A stretch of DNA of 21,830 nt from Cellvibrionales bacterium UBA3090 (GCA_002367235.1 DFBC01000010.1:1-21830), one strand, 5' to 3'; numbered from the stretch's first letter, positions 1 through 7,928 are shown. The notes: generated from the letters alone by a model not told the origin. Program-made: numbers and translations.

Positions 1-32
1 AGCGTTGGGGGTAACCCAATTGAGTCAGGCAT
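1..32 (-). CDS. Possible start of prepilin peptidase PilD (partial, cut by window edge)
   Basis: Just downstream of pilC on the same strand an open frame runs off the window edge. It can start at the ATG complementary to 30-32 (M-P-D-S-I-G-L-P-P-T) or at the in-frame ATG at 36-38. The 30-32 start has a GGA about 5 bases upstream, so I prefer it. In Pseudomonas-type loci the gene after pilC is pilD, the membrane peptidase that cleaves and N-methylates type IV prepilins such as the PilA encoded here. Only about ten codons are visible and they carry no diagnostic motif, so the identity rests on gene order alone. Confidence 0.35.
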   Translation of the reverse strand, partial: MPDSIGLPPT

Positions 33-43
33 ATACATCCAAA

Positions 44-1255
44 TTAAATAACGGCACCCAGCTTGAATATTGGGAGGTACATGGCGATAAGAAGTCCGCC
101 CACCAATACACCGAGAACAGCCATAATCATTGGCTCAAGTAACGTGGTCAGGTTGTCGACTGCGTTATCTACAGCCTCTTCATAGTGAAGAGCTGCTTTT
201 TCCAGCATCTCGTCCAAAGCCCCTGACTCCTCTCCAATAGCGGCCATTTGTAGTAACAGTACAGGGAACTGATCCGTTGAGCGTAAAGCATGATGAAGTT
301 GTATACCTGTGGTTACATCATCTCGTACTTTATGTATCGCGTTACGATAAACGGCGTTACCAGATGCACCAGCTACAGAGTTTAGAGCATCAACTAAAGG
401 GACGCCTGCAGCAAAGGTGGTCGATAGGGTTCTAGCAAAGCGGGCTATAACTGCTTGGTAAATAATATTGCCTACAATTGGAAGTTTTAGTGAGTATTTG
501 TCTATAGCTGCTTCAAAAGCTGGTGATCGCCTACGAGCTTCTCGTATACTGAAGAACACCGCAATAATAATGCCAAGCCAGAGAAGCCATCCATCTTGTG
601 CTGCCTCTGAGATCCTTAATACAAATTGAGTAAAGGCGGGTAGGTCTGCCCCAAAGTTATTAAAGGTTTTTGCAAAAACTGGGACTACTTTGATTAGAAG
701 GATGGCTGTAACAATTATAGCTACTACAATCACAGCTATAGGGTAGGTTAGTGCTTTTTTGATCTTGGCTTTGAGGGACTCAGTTTTTTCTTTGTAGGTG
801 GCGATTCGATCCAGCATGGTTTCAAGTGCCCCGGCTTGCTCTCCGGCTTCCACAAGGCTGCAGAAAAGGTCATCAAAGTACTTGGGGTGTTTTCTTAAAG
901 ATCCGCCAAAACTGAGTCCTGATGCCACGTCATCACGGATATTGCCGATGAGTTCGCGTAAGGATTCCTTGTCGGCGCCCTCCCCCACAATGTCAAAACT
1001 TTGTACTAGTGGCACGCCGGCCTTCATCATGGTCGCCATTTGACGGGTGAAAACCGAGATGTCAGCGGGTTTGATCGGCTTTGATCCGCCAAATAAAGGC
1101 TTTGACTTTTTCTTGACGGAAGTGGGGACAACCCCTTGTTTCCGCAACTGGGCTTTGACGAGCATCAGGTTGGTGCCTTTGATCTCACCTTGGGTTGCCT
1201 TGCCTTTTTTATCCTTCCCTTTATAAACAAAGGTTTGTATTTGTGCAGTTGCCAT
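44..1255 (-). CDS. pilC: Type IV pilus inner-membrane platform protein PilC
   Basis: The 403-residue protein has the two-repeat T2SSF architecture of PilC/GspF. The first repeat begins near residue 69 (FTRQMATMMKAGVPLVQSF) and the second near residue 270 (FARTLSTTFAAGVPLVDAL). Each carries the family pattern of a Gly-Val-Pro-Leu turn and a later E-x-G/S-G-A-L motif (EAGEQAGALE, GEESGALDE). Hydrophobic segments lie near residues 170-195, 222-240 and at the C-terminus. PilC anchors the extension and retraction ATPases to the pilus base in the inner membrane. The ATG at 1253-1255 lies three bases past the pilB stop, so the two are almost certainly co-transcribed and translationally coupled. Length is normal for the family (about 400). 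Confidence 0.96.
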   Translation of the reverse strand: MATAQIQTFVYKGKDKKGKATQGEIKGTNLMLVKAQLRKQGVVPTSVKKKSKPLFGGSKPIKPADISVFTRQMATMMKAGVPLVQSFDIVGEGADKESLRELIGNIRDDVASGLSFGGSLRKHPKYFDDLFCSLVEAGEQAGALETMLDRIATYKEKTESLKAKIKKALTYPIAVIVVAIIVTAILLIKVVPVFAKTFNNFGADLPAFTQFVLRISEAAQDGWLLWLGIIIAVFFSIREARRRSPAFEAAIDKYSLKLPIVGNIIYQAVIARFARTLSTTFAAGVPLVDALNSVAGASGNAVYRNAIHKVRDDVTTGIQLHHALRSTDQFPVLLLQMAAIGEESGALDEMLEKAALHYEEAVDNAVDNLTTLLEPMIMAVLGVLVGGLLIAMYLPIFKLGAVI

Positions 1256-1258
1256 GGA

Positions 1259-2983
1259 TTAATCCTTGGTTACTCTGTTTGCTTCTTCCAGGCTGATTAT
1301 ACCCTCAGCAGCACGCCGAAGTGCGGATTGACGCAAGGTTCTGAAACCTTCCTCTACTGCTTTGCGGGAAATTTCTAAAGAATTCCCCCCTTCCATAATA
1401 ATTCGGGATACGGTCGGTGTCACTTTGAGCACCTCATAAATGCCGATACGTCCTTTATAACCATTGGTGCATTTGGGGCATCCTTGGGGGTGGTAAATCT
1501 GAACCTCGTCCAGTGGTACCCCTGTTTCTTCCAACCCCTCCTCTTTAAGGATTTGTTCAGGAATGTCATCGGCAAGTTTTTTGCAGTGGGTGCAAAGTCT
1601 TCGCGCTAGGCGTTGGGCGATAATTAAATTGACCGATGTCGCTACATTAAAGGCGGGAACGCCCATGTTGAGCAGCCGGGTTAGCGTTTCAGGTGCACTA
1701 TTGGTGTGTAGTGTAGAAAGTACCATATGTCCTGTTTGAGCTGCTTTAATGGCAATTTCTGCTGTTTCCAGGTCGCGAATCTCGCCCACCATGATGACAT
1801 CGGGGTCTTGCCTAAGGAATGCGCGAAGCGCTTCCGGGAATGTTAAGCCGACTTTTTCACGGATTTGTACCTGATTCACCCCTGGCATATTAATTTCAAC
1901 CGGGTCTTCTGCTGTCGAAATATTGACCTCTGGAGTATTAAGAATGTTTAGCCCAGTGTAGAGGGAAACCGTTTTACCGCTACCCGTGGGCCCTGTGACC
2001 AAAATCATGCCTTGGGGTTGGTGAAGCGTGTTTAGGTAAGCCTGTTTTTGATCATCCTCATAGCCCAGCGCCTCGATGCCGACTTGGGCGCTGCTAGGGT
2101 CTAGAATACGTAAAACTATTTTCTCGCCAAATTGGGTGGGTAACGTATTTACACGAAAATCAATGGCACGGTTTTTTGAGATTCGTAGCTTTATGCGGCC
2201 ATCTTGCGGAATACGTCTCTCAGAAATGTCTAATTGAGACATAACCTTAAGGCGGGCAGCTAATCTGGGGGCTAAATTGGAAGGAGGTTTAGTTACCTCT
2301 TTAAGAATGCCGTCGGTTCTAAAGCGAACACGGTAGGTCTTTTCATAGGGTTCAAAGTGTATATCCGAACAGCCCTGTTTAATGGCATCAATCATGAGCT
2401 TGTTGATAAAGCGCACAATGGGGGCGTCATCTGTATCGGAAACATCATCGTTGCCTTTATCGTCGTCATCGATGGCTTCGATATCCAGGTCATCTAAATG
2501 AACATCATCCATCGTTCCTAATGCGTCACCAATATCTTCATCTTGAGCATTGATGAATTGATCAATAGCCGCTTCCAGCTTGTCGTGCTCGACAAGCACC
2601 GTTTCTATGGGAATACCTGTTTGGAAGCGGACTTCAGTGATGGCCTGGTGGTTAGTTGGGTCGCTTTGGGCTAAAAAAAGACGGTTGCCTCTCGTATAAA
2701 GTGGTAGAACCTGATGCTTTTGAATGAGCTTCTTTTTAACACTGCCCTTTGGGCATGTGGCGATATTATGAGCCTGGATGTCATAGAGAGGCGTGCCAAA
2801 TTCATTGGCGGCGACCGAGGCAATCAGGTGGGCAGGTAGCAGATGGTTGTTGGTGAGATAGTGAACGAAGTTAACCTTTTGGCTTTCGCTATCAGAAATA
2901 GCCTGCAAAGCTGTTTTCTCATCCAGCAAACCGTCTGTAACCAAGCGTTTGGGAAGCCCTTTTAGTGCGTTGGAGGTGTTCAT
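1259..2983 (-). CDS. pilB: Type IV pilus assembly ATPase PilB
   Basis: The 574-residue secretion ATPase (GspE/PilB family) powers pilin polymerisation at the cytoplasmic face of the inner membrane. An N-terminal MshEN/T2SSE-N-like domain covers roughly residues 1-145, followed by a very acidic linker (about 147-187, many Asp). The ATPase core has Walker A GPTGSGKT at 331-338, an Asp box (STAEDP, 356-361), Walker B (DVIMVGEIRD, 395-404) and a His box (TGHMVLSTLHTN, 417-428). A tetracysteine zinc site is formed by Cys464/Cys467 and Cys502/Cys505. This zinc site and its gene order with pilC and pilA favour PilB over the retraction ATPase PilT. It is transcribed divergently from pilA. The ATG at 2981-2983 gives the usual family length. 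Confidence 0.97.
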   Translation of the reverse strand: MNTSNALKGLPKRLVTDGLLDEKTALQAISDSESQKVNFVHYLTNNHLLPAHLIASVAANEFGTPLYDIQAHNIATCPKGSVKKKLIQKHQVLPLYTRGNRLFLAQSDPTNHQAITEVRFQTGIPIETVLVEHDKLEAAIDQFINAQDEDIGDALGTMDDVHLDDLDIEAIDDDDKGNDDVSDTDDAPIVRFINKLMIDAIKQGCSDIHFEPYEKTYRVRFRTDGILKEVTKPPSNLAPRLAARLKVMSQLDISERRIPQDGRIKLRISKNRAIDFRVNTLPTQFGEKIVLRILDPSSAQVGIEALGYEDDQKQAYLNTLHQPQGMILVTGPTGSGKTVSLYTGLNILNTPEVNISTAEDPVEINMPGVNQVQIREKVGLTFPEALRAFLRQDPDVIMVGEIRDLETAEIAIKAAQTGHMVLSTLHTNSAPETLTRLLNMGVPAFNVATSVNLIIAQRLARRLCTHCKKLADDIPEQILKEEGLEETGVPLDEVQIYHPQGCPKCTNGYKGRIGIYEVLKVTPTVSRIIMEGGNSLEISRKAVEEGFRTLRQSALRRAAEGIISLEEANRVTKD

Positions 2984-3101
2984 GGGAAGCTGACTACCTG
3001 TCGTTGCTTGTTATGAAGGTTGTGTGATGGTAATACACAGAAGGCTTGTGGGCTAGAAGTATTGCGGGGGGATAAGGGTCTGCTAACAGCAGGGTGGATT
3101 A

Positions 3102-3122
3102 AAGTGACAGTTCTTGTCACTT
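3102..3122. promoter_or_regulatory. Palindrome upstream of pilA, candidate PilR enhancer site
   Basis: A perfect inverted repeat with 8-base arms, AAGTGACA and TGTCACTT, is separated by GTTCT. It lies about 70-90 bases upstream of the start site predicted from the sigma-54 promoter. Sigma-54 promoters need an upstream activator site, and PilR sites in Pseudomonas contain TGTC cores at a similar distance. Binding by PilR is inference, since pilS/pilR are not in this window. The site also lies between pilB and pilA and could affect both. Confidence 0.55.
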
Positions 3123-3164
3123 CTGGAACTTTCAGTTGTGTTGCTTTCTGGGCTTTTAAGTGGG

Positions 3165-3180
3165 TGGCATAAGTATTGCA
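3165..3180 (+). promoter_or_regulatory. Sigma-54 (RpoN) promoter of pilA
   Basis: TGGCAT-N5-TTGCA matches the sigma-54 consensus TGGCAC-N5-TTGCW with one mismatch, and the invariant GG (3166-3167) and GC (3178-3179) are exactly ten bases apart. Transcription should start near 3190, leaving a leader of about 33 bases. pilA of Pseudomonas is a classic RpoN/PilR-dependent gene, so both the type and place of this element fit. Confidence 0.87.
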
Positions 3181-3223
3181 GAAAGTTATGTTGTGATTTT
3201 ATATTAAATGTGGAGTAAGACAA

Positions 3224-3721
3224 ATGAAGAAACAAATACAAAAGGGTTTTACCCTGATTGAGCTGATGATTGTGATTGCTATTATCGGTATTTTGGCAGC
3301 AATTGCGTTGCCGGCTTATGAAAGCTATATGATCAAGAGCCGGGTATCTGAAGGCATCTTGGCAGCTTCCCAGTGCCGCACGGCCATTGCAGAAGTGTAT
3401 CAGACAGGTAATTCCACTACTGCGCCAGGAGTTAATGGTTGGGGTTGTGAGGAAACGGTTGGTCCATTAACGCAATATGTCCAGACGGTCACAACAAGTG
3501 CGGATGGTGTGATTACAGTTACTCTTGTAGTAGATGATGCATTGGGTGGTGCAGTCGCTGCTGGTGGCGCAGGCGGTGGCACCATACTTTTGACTCCTCA
3601 GGACTCTGCTGGAGTTGCTATGACTGTAGCCGATGATATGACAGATCAAGTAAATAGATTTGACTGTGATCCAGGAACCGTTCCCGATAAATATCTACCT
3701 GGTTCTTGTAAAGATGAGTAA
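3224..3721 (+). CDS. pilA: Type IV major pilin precursor PilA
   Basis: The 165-residue prepilin forms the pilus fibre. It has a short basic leader (MKKQIQKG) cleaved by PilD after Gly8. The mature end begins FTLIELMIVIAIIGILAAIA, with the conserved Phe+1 and Glu+5 and a hydrophobic helix that packs in the membrane and the fibre core. Near the C-terminus Cys148 and Cys162 flank a loop ending L-P-G-S-C, resembling the disulfide D-loop of Pseudomonas pilins. Cys51 and Cys75 could form a second bridge across the alpha-beta loop. A Gly/Ala-rich stretch at about 107-120 is unusual. GGAG at 3212-3215 lies 8 bases before the ATG. The gene is divergent from pilB, with its own sigma-54 promoter and a terminator downstream. 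Confidence 0.96.
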   Translation: MKKQIQKGFTLIELMIVIAIIGILAAIALPAYESYMIKSRVSEGILAASQCRTAIAEVYQTGNSTTAPGVNGWGCEETVGPLTQYVQTVTTSADGVITVTLVVDDALGGAVAAGGAGGGTILLTPQDSAGVAMTVADDMTDQVNRFDCDPGTVPDKYLPGSCKDE

Positions 3722-3768
3722 TTGATGTTTTAAAAAGTTGCCATGGTTTTTTGGCGGCCGGATAGAAC

Positions 3769-3798
3769 AAAAAGCCCTACTTCACAGTGGGGCTTTTT
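3769..3798. terminator. Bidirectional terminator shared by pilA and nadC
   Basis: AAAAAGCCCTAC pairs with GTGGGGCTTTTT around the six-base loop TTCACA, giving a 12-bp stem with one G-T wobble. It has an A-run on the left and a T-run on the right, so it can end transcription from both convergent genes. The nadC stop codon (CTA on this strand, 3777-3779) lies inside the left arm, so the terminator overlaps the end of nadC. Confidence 0.9.
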
Positions 3799-4670
3799 AT
3801 TTCGGGGGAGGGTAAGTTTGGACTATTTGTAAACTGGAGGGAAAGGTCTACTGCTCTGCAATGTTTTGTTAGGCTGCCAGATGATAGGTAATTAATTCCT
3901 TCTATAGCTTTATTGGTAAGGTTGTCGGCCTCTAGATTTCCTGAAACTTCCAGTTTTACTCGCCCTTGATTAGATACTATGGCCTCTTTTATGCTGTTGA
4001 TATCAAAGTTATCCAGCATCACAGTGTCCGCCCCAGCATTAATGGCCAGCCGAAGTTCTTCTAGGCTTTCCACCTCGACTTCTACGGGTTTTCCTGGAGC
4101 TATCTCCCTTGCTTTGTGCACTGCGGCAGCAATGCCGCCGCAGGCGGCAATATGATTTTCCTTTATTAGGAACGCATCATAGAGCCCTATGCGGTGATTG
4201 TGGCAACCGCCTATTTTTACGGCATACTTTTGAGCGAGCCTTAGGCCCGGTATGGTTTTTCGGGTGTCGAGGATTTTAATCTCCTTGCCGGCCACAAGTT
4301 TTGAATACTGACGTGAGGTGGTGGCTGTTCCTGAAAGTGTTTGGAGAAAGTTAAGTGCGGTGCGCTCCCCGGTCAGCAGGCTTCTGGCCGCTCCCTTAAG
4401 TTTAAACAGTATTTGCTCGGGCTGAACTTCATCCCCATCCTTTACTAGCCACTCAATTTCAACATCGGGATCCAGCTGACGAAACACTTCATTTACCCAG
4501 GGTTGCCCGCAGACAACGGCCGGTTCGCGGGTTATGACCTGGGCTTCAGCCTTGTTGTCGGCGGGGATGAGCATGGCAGTGATGTCTCCATCCCGGATGT
4601 CTTCTTCCAGCGCGTGTTTAACAACAGCTCTAATGTCTTGGGTTAGGAGTGGGTCGTTTAGCATCAACAT
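3777..4670 (-). CDS. nadC: Quinolinate phosphoribosyltransferase (decarboxylating) NadC
   Basis: NadC converts quinolinate and PRPP to nicotinate mononucleotide, CO2 and pyrophosphate in de novo NAD synthesis in the cytoplasm. The 297-residue protein shows the family landmarks in order: EDIRDGDIT near the N-terminus (usual form ED-x-G-x-GD-x-T), GERTALNFLQTLSGTAT, the substrate-binding RKTIPGLRLAQKYAV and GGCHNHRIGLYDAFLIKENH, then EVEVESLEE, DTVMLDNF and LEVSGNL. The longest frame starts at 4670, but the ATG at 4662-4664 (M-L-N-D-P) has a GGA about 8 bases upstream and is probably the real start (295 residues). The C-terminal tail of about 15 residues is encoded partly by the terminator. Its position between pilA and ampD follows the Pseudomonas order. 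Confidence 0.96.
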   Translation of the reverse strand: MLMLNDPLLTQDIRAVVKHALEEDIRDGDITAMLIPADNKAEAQVITREPAVVCGQPWVNEVFRQLDPDVEIEWLVKDGDEVQPEQILFKLKGAARSLLTGERTALNFLQTLSGTATTSRQYSKLVAGKEIKILDTRKTIPGLRLAQKYAVKIGGCHNHRIGLYDAFLIKENHIAACGGIAAAVHKAREIAPGKPVEVEVESLEELRLAINAGADTVMLDNFDINSIKEAIVSNQGRVKLEVSGNLEADNLTNKAIEGINYLSSGSLTKHCRAVDLSLQFTNSPNLPSPEIKSPTVK

Positions 4671-4851
4671 ATTCCATTTAAGTTGGGGGGTATTATATCA
4701 GTCATCGAGTGAGCGTGAAGCGGCATATTGGTTGCCTGAGCGTAGATAAATGCTGAGACAGGGTTCGCATATTCGATGCACTTTGCCGGGAATTTCTGGC
4801 AGTTGAGTGTTGGTCGTTCTAGTTAAAGCTGTTTATCTTGGATAATAGGGA

Positions 4852-4857
4852 TATAAT
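4852..4857 (+). promoter_or_regulatory. Possible -10 element for the DUF1631 gene
   Basis: A perfect TATAAT lies about 90 bases upstream of the start codon, in the 276-base nadC/DUF1631 divergent gap. No good -35 hexamer sits 16-18 bases upstream of it, so the assignment is tentative. I see nothing else definite in this gap. Confidence 0.3.
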
Positions 4858-4946
4858 TGAAATCATTGGGAATCTCGGTCAGAATTTTGGGGCTGGCCGA
4901 GTAAAAAGGTTGCCAGCAGCAATAAGCATAATAGGGACACTGTTGG

Positions 4947-7184
4947 ATGAGTGATAACCAATTCACAGTTGTTGATACGGAAAAACTTAAGCGGGATGCT
5001 TTTAAGCTTCCGCAGCCTTTGGTTGCCCTTCAAGAAAATGCAAAAACCTTTTTTAATGCCAGCTTGTCAGCGGTGTTTGATCACGTTGATGACGCGTTCT
5101 TCGATTTAGCCGATCGGGCTGAAAGTAATCGGTCTCAAACTATTTATTTTGATGCAATGCGCCTGATTCGAGTCGAGCGCAGGGCCATCGAGCACCATTT
5201 TTTTAATACGCTAACCAGTAATTTTTGCCGTTTGGGTGACAAAAAATACCGTGGTGCCACAACGTCTTCAGAAACAGGGCAGCATCATGGTTTGGCGGTC
5301 ATTGAAAATGAAGCGCTGGAAGAAATGATTGCTTTGGATACGATGGTGTCAAAATCTGCAGAGGCTTGTAAGGCAGAGCTTGAGCTTGTAAGTGCCCGAA
5401 TTGACTCCCTGGTGCCCGCAGGAGTTTCTGCTAAAAATAACCCACTGGGATCGGATGCCATTTGCGAAGCTTTTAATGAGGCAGTCGCACATCTAGATCT
5501 CTCCTTGCCGATAAAACTAGTGCTTTTGAAACTGTTTGATCGTCATGTGGTAACGCCGTTAAAGGAATTTCTGCTACAAAGCGATCAGCTACTCAAGGGT
5601 ATGGGCGTGGTGCCCTCTCGTGAATTCAGGCGTAAACCCCAAGAAAAACAGTCTCCTGCGCAGAAAAAAAATACATCCATTGACACTGGCGCTCATGAAG
5701 CGGGGTCGGTGGCGTCTAGCCAGTCGGCCGAATCTCGAGTTAGACAGCCTTCCTTTAAAGGGGGGCAGCCCCGGCGGCAGAAGTATGGCCAGTTGATCTC
5801 ACAGTTACAAAATATTATGCAGTGGGAAGCTAACAGTGCGCGTGCTGAATCCGGGGGGCAGAGCGAGAAAAAGGCTGCCTTGAATGTCGAGCAACTTTCA
5901 ATGATGGCAGCCGAAATTCAGAGCGAGTGGAGTGAGCGCGTCAATAGTTCGTTGTTCTCTGGTAAGGGGTTGTTGGAGCTTATAGATGAAAATCTCTCAC
6001 ATGCGGGCGATCAGCAGCTGAGTGGTACAGAGCGGGGTGTCGTATCGTTGTTGGACAGGCTCTTTTCATCCGTGAATGCTGAGTCGGTAGCATCCTCCGA
6101 GATTTCCCGAGAGTTACGGAAGCTGGAGCTTCCTATCCTCCAAATAGCGCTAGAAGACGCCACTTTTTTTGATCGTGAAAAGCACCCTGCAAGGCGCTTG
6201 CTTAATGAAATCGCTGAGGCTGCGATTGGGTTCAGTGATGATGAGAATACGAGCCATGACCCCGTGGCCAATGCCATTACAGAAGTCTCTGAGTCTCTCT
6301 ATAACGAAAGCCAGCTAGATAATGCGGCATTAACTCAGTTACTTCTTAATTTTATTGAGCGCGTTGAAAAAGAGCGTCGTCGTGTTGCCACTCTTGAGCA
6401 GCGGTTAGTAGAGGAAGTAGCCGCTGCGGAGAAAGTCAACCAAGCCCACCAGTCTGTCGTCAAAGTGCTGGTCGAGAGGGTTCAAGGGAAAACGCTACCC
6501 AAATTTCTGATAAATTTTACGGAAGATGCTTGGAGTAAAGTGCTCTTTTTGACCTATTTGAAGTTGGGTGTGGATTCCGATGAATGGTGTGACCGGGTTC
6601 GGCTTTTGGATCAGTTGCTAGAGTTTGTCGAAATGAAGGGGCTGAGTTGGCGGGTTGTCAGCCCAGTGATAGAAAGCATCAAGCAACAGCTAGAGGATAT
6701 ATCCTACGACCCTTACGCGCTGGGGCGCCTGGTCGGAGCCATGGAGCAATATTTTCAGAGAGAACCCTTTACGCTTGATGAGAATTCTTTGGACGAAAGT
6801 GCCGAGAACCTTTTGCAGGAAGTGTTGGCTGGACCATTGAAGACAGATATACCAGGTAACCCCTCGCTATCAACTGAGCATGGTGCTGAGGACGTTGATG
6901 AGACCTCTAGACACGAGGCCGAAAACCTTTCGCGAGGTTCATGGGTTGAGGTTAAGGATGATGCGTCACTAACCAGTCGTTGCAAGGTGGCAGGCATAGT
7001 CTCACCCCCGGGCAAGTTGATTTTTGTTAATCGACTCGGCCAGAAAGTCTCAGAGAAACACCGCAATCTGGTCGCGCTTGATTTTCAGAATAAGAAAATC
7101 AAGCCGTTAGAGAAAACCCGGTTATTTGATCGGGCGCTTGAAGGTGTGGTGACAGATATTCGAGACCACCGGGTAGCGAAGTAA
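4947..7184 (+). CDS. DUF1631 family protein, function unknown
   Basis: This 745-residue protein is mostly alpha-helical and charged, with no signal peptide or membrane helix. It resembles the DUF1631 family of gammaproteobacteria, sometimes misnamed thymidine phosphorylase. The helical N-terminal part (about 1-225) ends in LLKGMGV-x-PSREFRRK. A low-complexity Lys/Gln/Ser linker follows (about 228-282), then a second long helical region with a coiled-coil-like stretch near 470-500 (ERVEKERRRVATLEQRL). The C-terminal part (about 664-740) looks beta-rich: GSWVEV, then KLIFVNRLGQKV and LFDRALEGVV. That segment recalls a PilZ-like barrel, but I do not see the canonical RxxxR and D/NxSxxG c-di-GMP motifs. 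AGGGA at 4933-4937 precedes the ATG by 9 bases. Gene order with nadC and ampD is shared with pseudomonads. Function is not known. Confidence 0.85.
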   Translation: MSDNQFTVVDTEKLKRDAFKLPQPLVALQENAKTFFNASLSAVFDHVDDAFFDLADRAESNRSQTIYFDAMRLIRVERRAIEHHFFNTLTSNFCRLGDKKYRGATTSSETGQHHGLAVIENEALEEMIALDTMVSKSAEACKAELELVSARIDSLVPAGVSAKNNPLGSDAICEAFNEAVAHLDLSLPIKLVLLKLFDRHVVTPLKEFLLQSDQLLKGMGVVPSREFRRKPQEKQSPAQKKNTSIDTGAHEAGSVASSQSAESRVRQPSFKGGQPRRQKYGQLISQLQNIMQWEANSARAESGGQSEKKAALNVEQLSMMAAEIQSEWSERVNSSLFSGKGLLELIDENLSHAGDQQLSGTERGVVSLLDRLFSSVNAESVASSEISRELRKLELPILQIALEDATFFDREKHPARRLLNEIAEAAIGFSDDENTSHDPVANAITEVSESLYNESQLDNAALTQLLLNFIERVEKERRRVATLEQRLVEEVAAAEKVNQAHQSVVKVLVERVQGKTLPKFLINFTEDAWSKVLFLTYLKLGVDSDEWCDRVRLLDQLLEFVEMKGLSWRVVSPVIESIKQQLEDISYDPYALGRLVGAMEQYFQREPFTLDENSLDESAENLLQEVLAGPLKTDIPGNPSLSTEHGAEDVDETSRHEAENLSRGSWVEVKDDASLTSRCKVAGIVSPPGKLIFVNRLGQKVSEKHRNLVALDFQNKKIKPLEKTRLFDRALEGVVTDIRDHRVAK

Positions 7185-7369
7185 TACCTTTATTTTGGCA
7201 CTCTATTTCTCACTATCTCGTCGAGTCGGTCGTGGCTTTCAATTTGGCACGTTTGGTTATACCGTTTTGGGGCTGCTCGAAGTGATCCTGTCGGCTTGAT
7301 AGACAATCCTCGTAAGGTTGCCTAGTATCCTGATCTAAGGCATTGGCTTAAGAGTGGAAGGTATAACTT

Positions 7370-7927
7370 ATTAAAAAGTTAAGTATTGATGACCAGGGCT
7401 GGTTGTCAGAAGCTCGCAGCCTGTTGTCCCCCAATTTTAATAGTCGGCCAGACTATGCCGAAGTTTCTCTATTGGTTATTCACAATATCAGTCTTCCTCC
7501 TGGCCAGTTTGGCGGCGCTTATATCTGTGATTTTTTTACGAATAAGCTTGATGTTTCTTGCCACCCTTATTTTGAGGAAATAGCTGGATTAGAGGTTTCT
7601 GCTCATTTGTTGATCGACCGTCAGGGTGGCATTACCCAGTTTGTTTCCTTTGATAACCGCGCCTGGCATGCGGGTCTATCATGTTATGAGGGTATTGATG
7701 ATTGTAATAACTATTCCATCGGTATTGAGTTAGAGGGAACTGATGAAACGCCCTACACCAACCGGCAGTACGCAGTGCTGGCTGATGTGACAAAGGCGTT
7801 GATCGGCCACTATCCTGCTATCACCAAACAACGTATTGTGGGTCATAATGAGATAGCGCCAGGTCGAAAAACAGATCCTGGGGCAGCCTTTGATTGGTTG
7901 CGCTTGTTCGCGGCACTGGGAGCTTGA
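7370..7927 (+). CDS. ampD: 1,6-anhydro-N-acetylmuramyl-L-alanine amidase AmpD (non-standard start)
   Basis: AmpD is a cytoplasmic zinc amidase that removes the peptide from anhydro-muropeptides during peptidoglycan recycling, so its loss induces AmpC-type beta-lactamases where AmpR is present. Numbered from 7370, zinc ligands are His38 (VIHNISLPPG), His159 and Asp169 (GHNEIAPGRKTDPG), with catalytic Glu120 (IGIELEG) and Lys167. The spacing matches Citrobacter AmpD within one residue. The family N-terminus has a conserved Gly-Trp-Leu before A-R-x-x-x-S-P. Here GWL is present (7397-7405), but the frame upstream, back to the TAA at 7364, contains no ATG, GTG or TTG. The TTG at 7403 would lose Gly-Trp. 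I chose the ATT at 7370, which has GGAAGG 8 bases upstream and gives 185 residues. A one-base deletion after the ATG at 7389 is the alternative. Confidence 0.85.
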   Translation: MKKLSIDDQGWLSEARSLLSPNFNSRPDYAEVSLLVIHNISLPPGQFGGAYICDFFTNKLDVSCHPYFEEIAGLEVSAHLLIDRQGGITQFVSFDNRAWHAGLSCYEGIDDCNNYSIGIELEGTDETPYTNRQYAVLADVTKALIGHYPAITKQRIVGHNEIAPGRKTDPGAAFDWLRLFAALGA

Positions 7928-7928
7928 G

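Noticed and set aside
7205..7260. TGGCAC-containing stretch before ampD resembling a sigma-54 promoter
   Set aside because: The GC ten bases after GG is missing, so the essential -12 element is absent.
7386..7583. Small hydrophobic 65-residue ORF starting upstream of ampD
   Set aside because: It overlaps ampD in another frame, and the ampD frame encodes the conserved catalytic motifs. Its hydrophobicity is a frame effect. Only its ATG at 7389 is of interest, for the ampD start problem.
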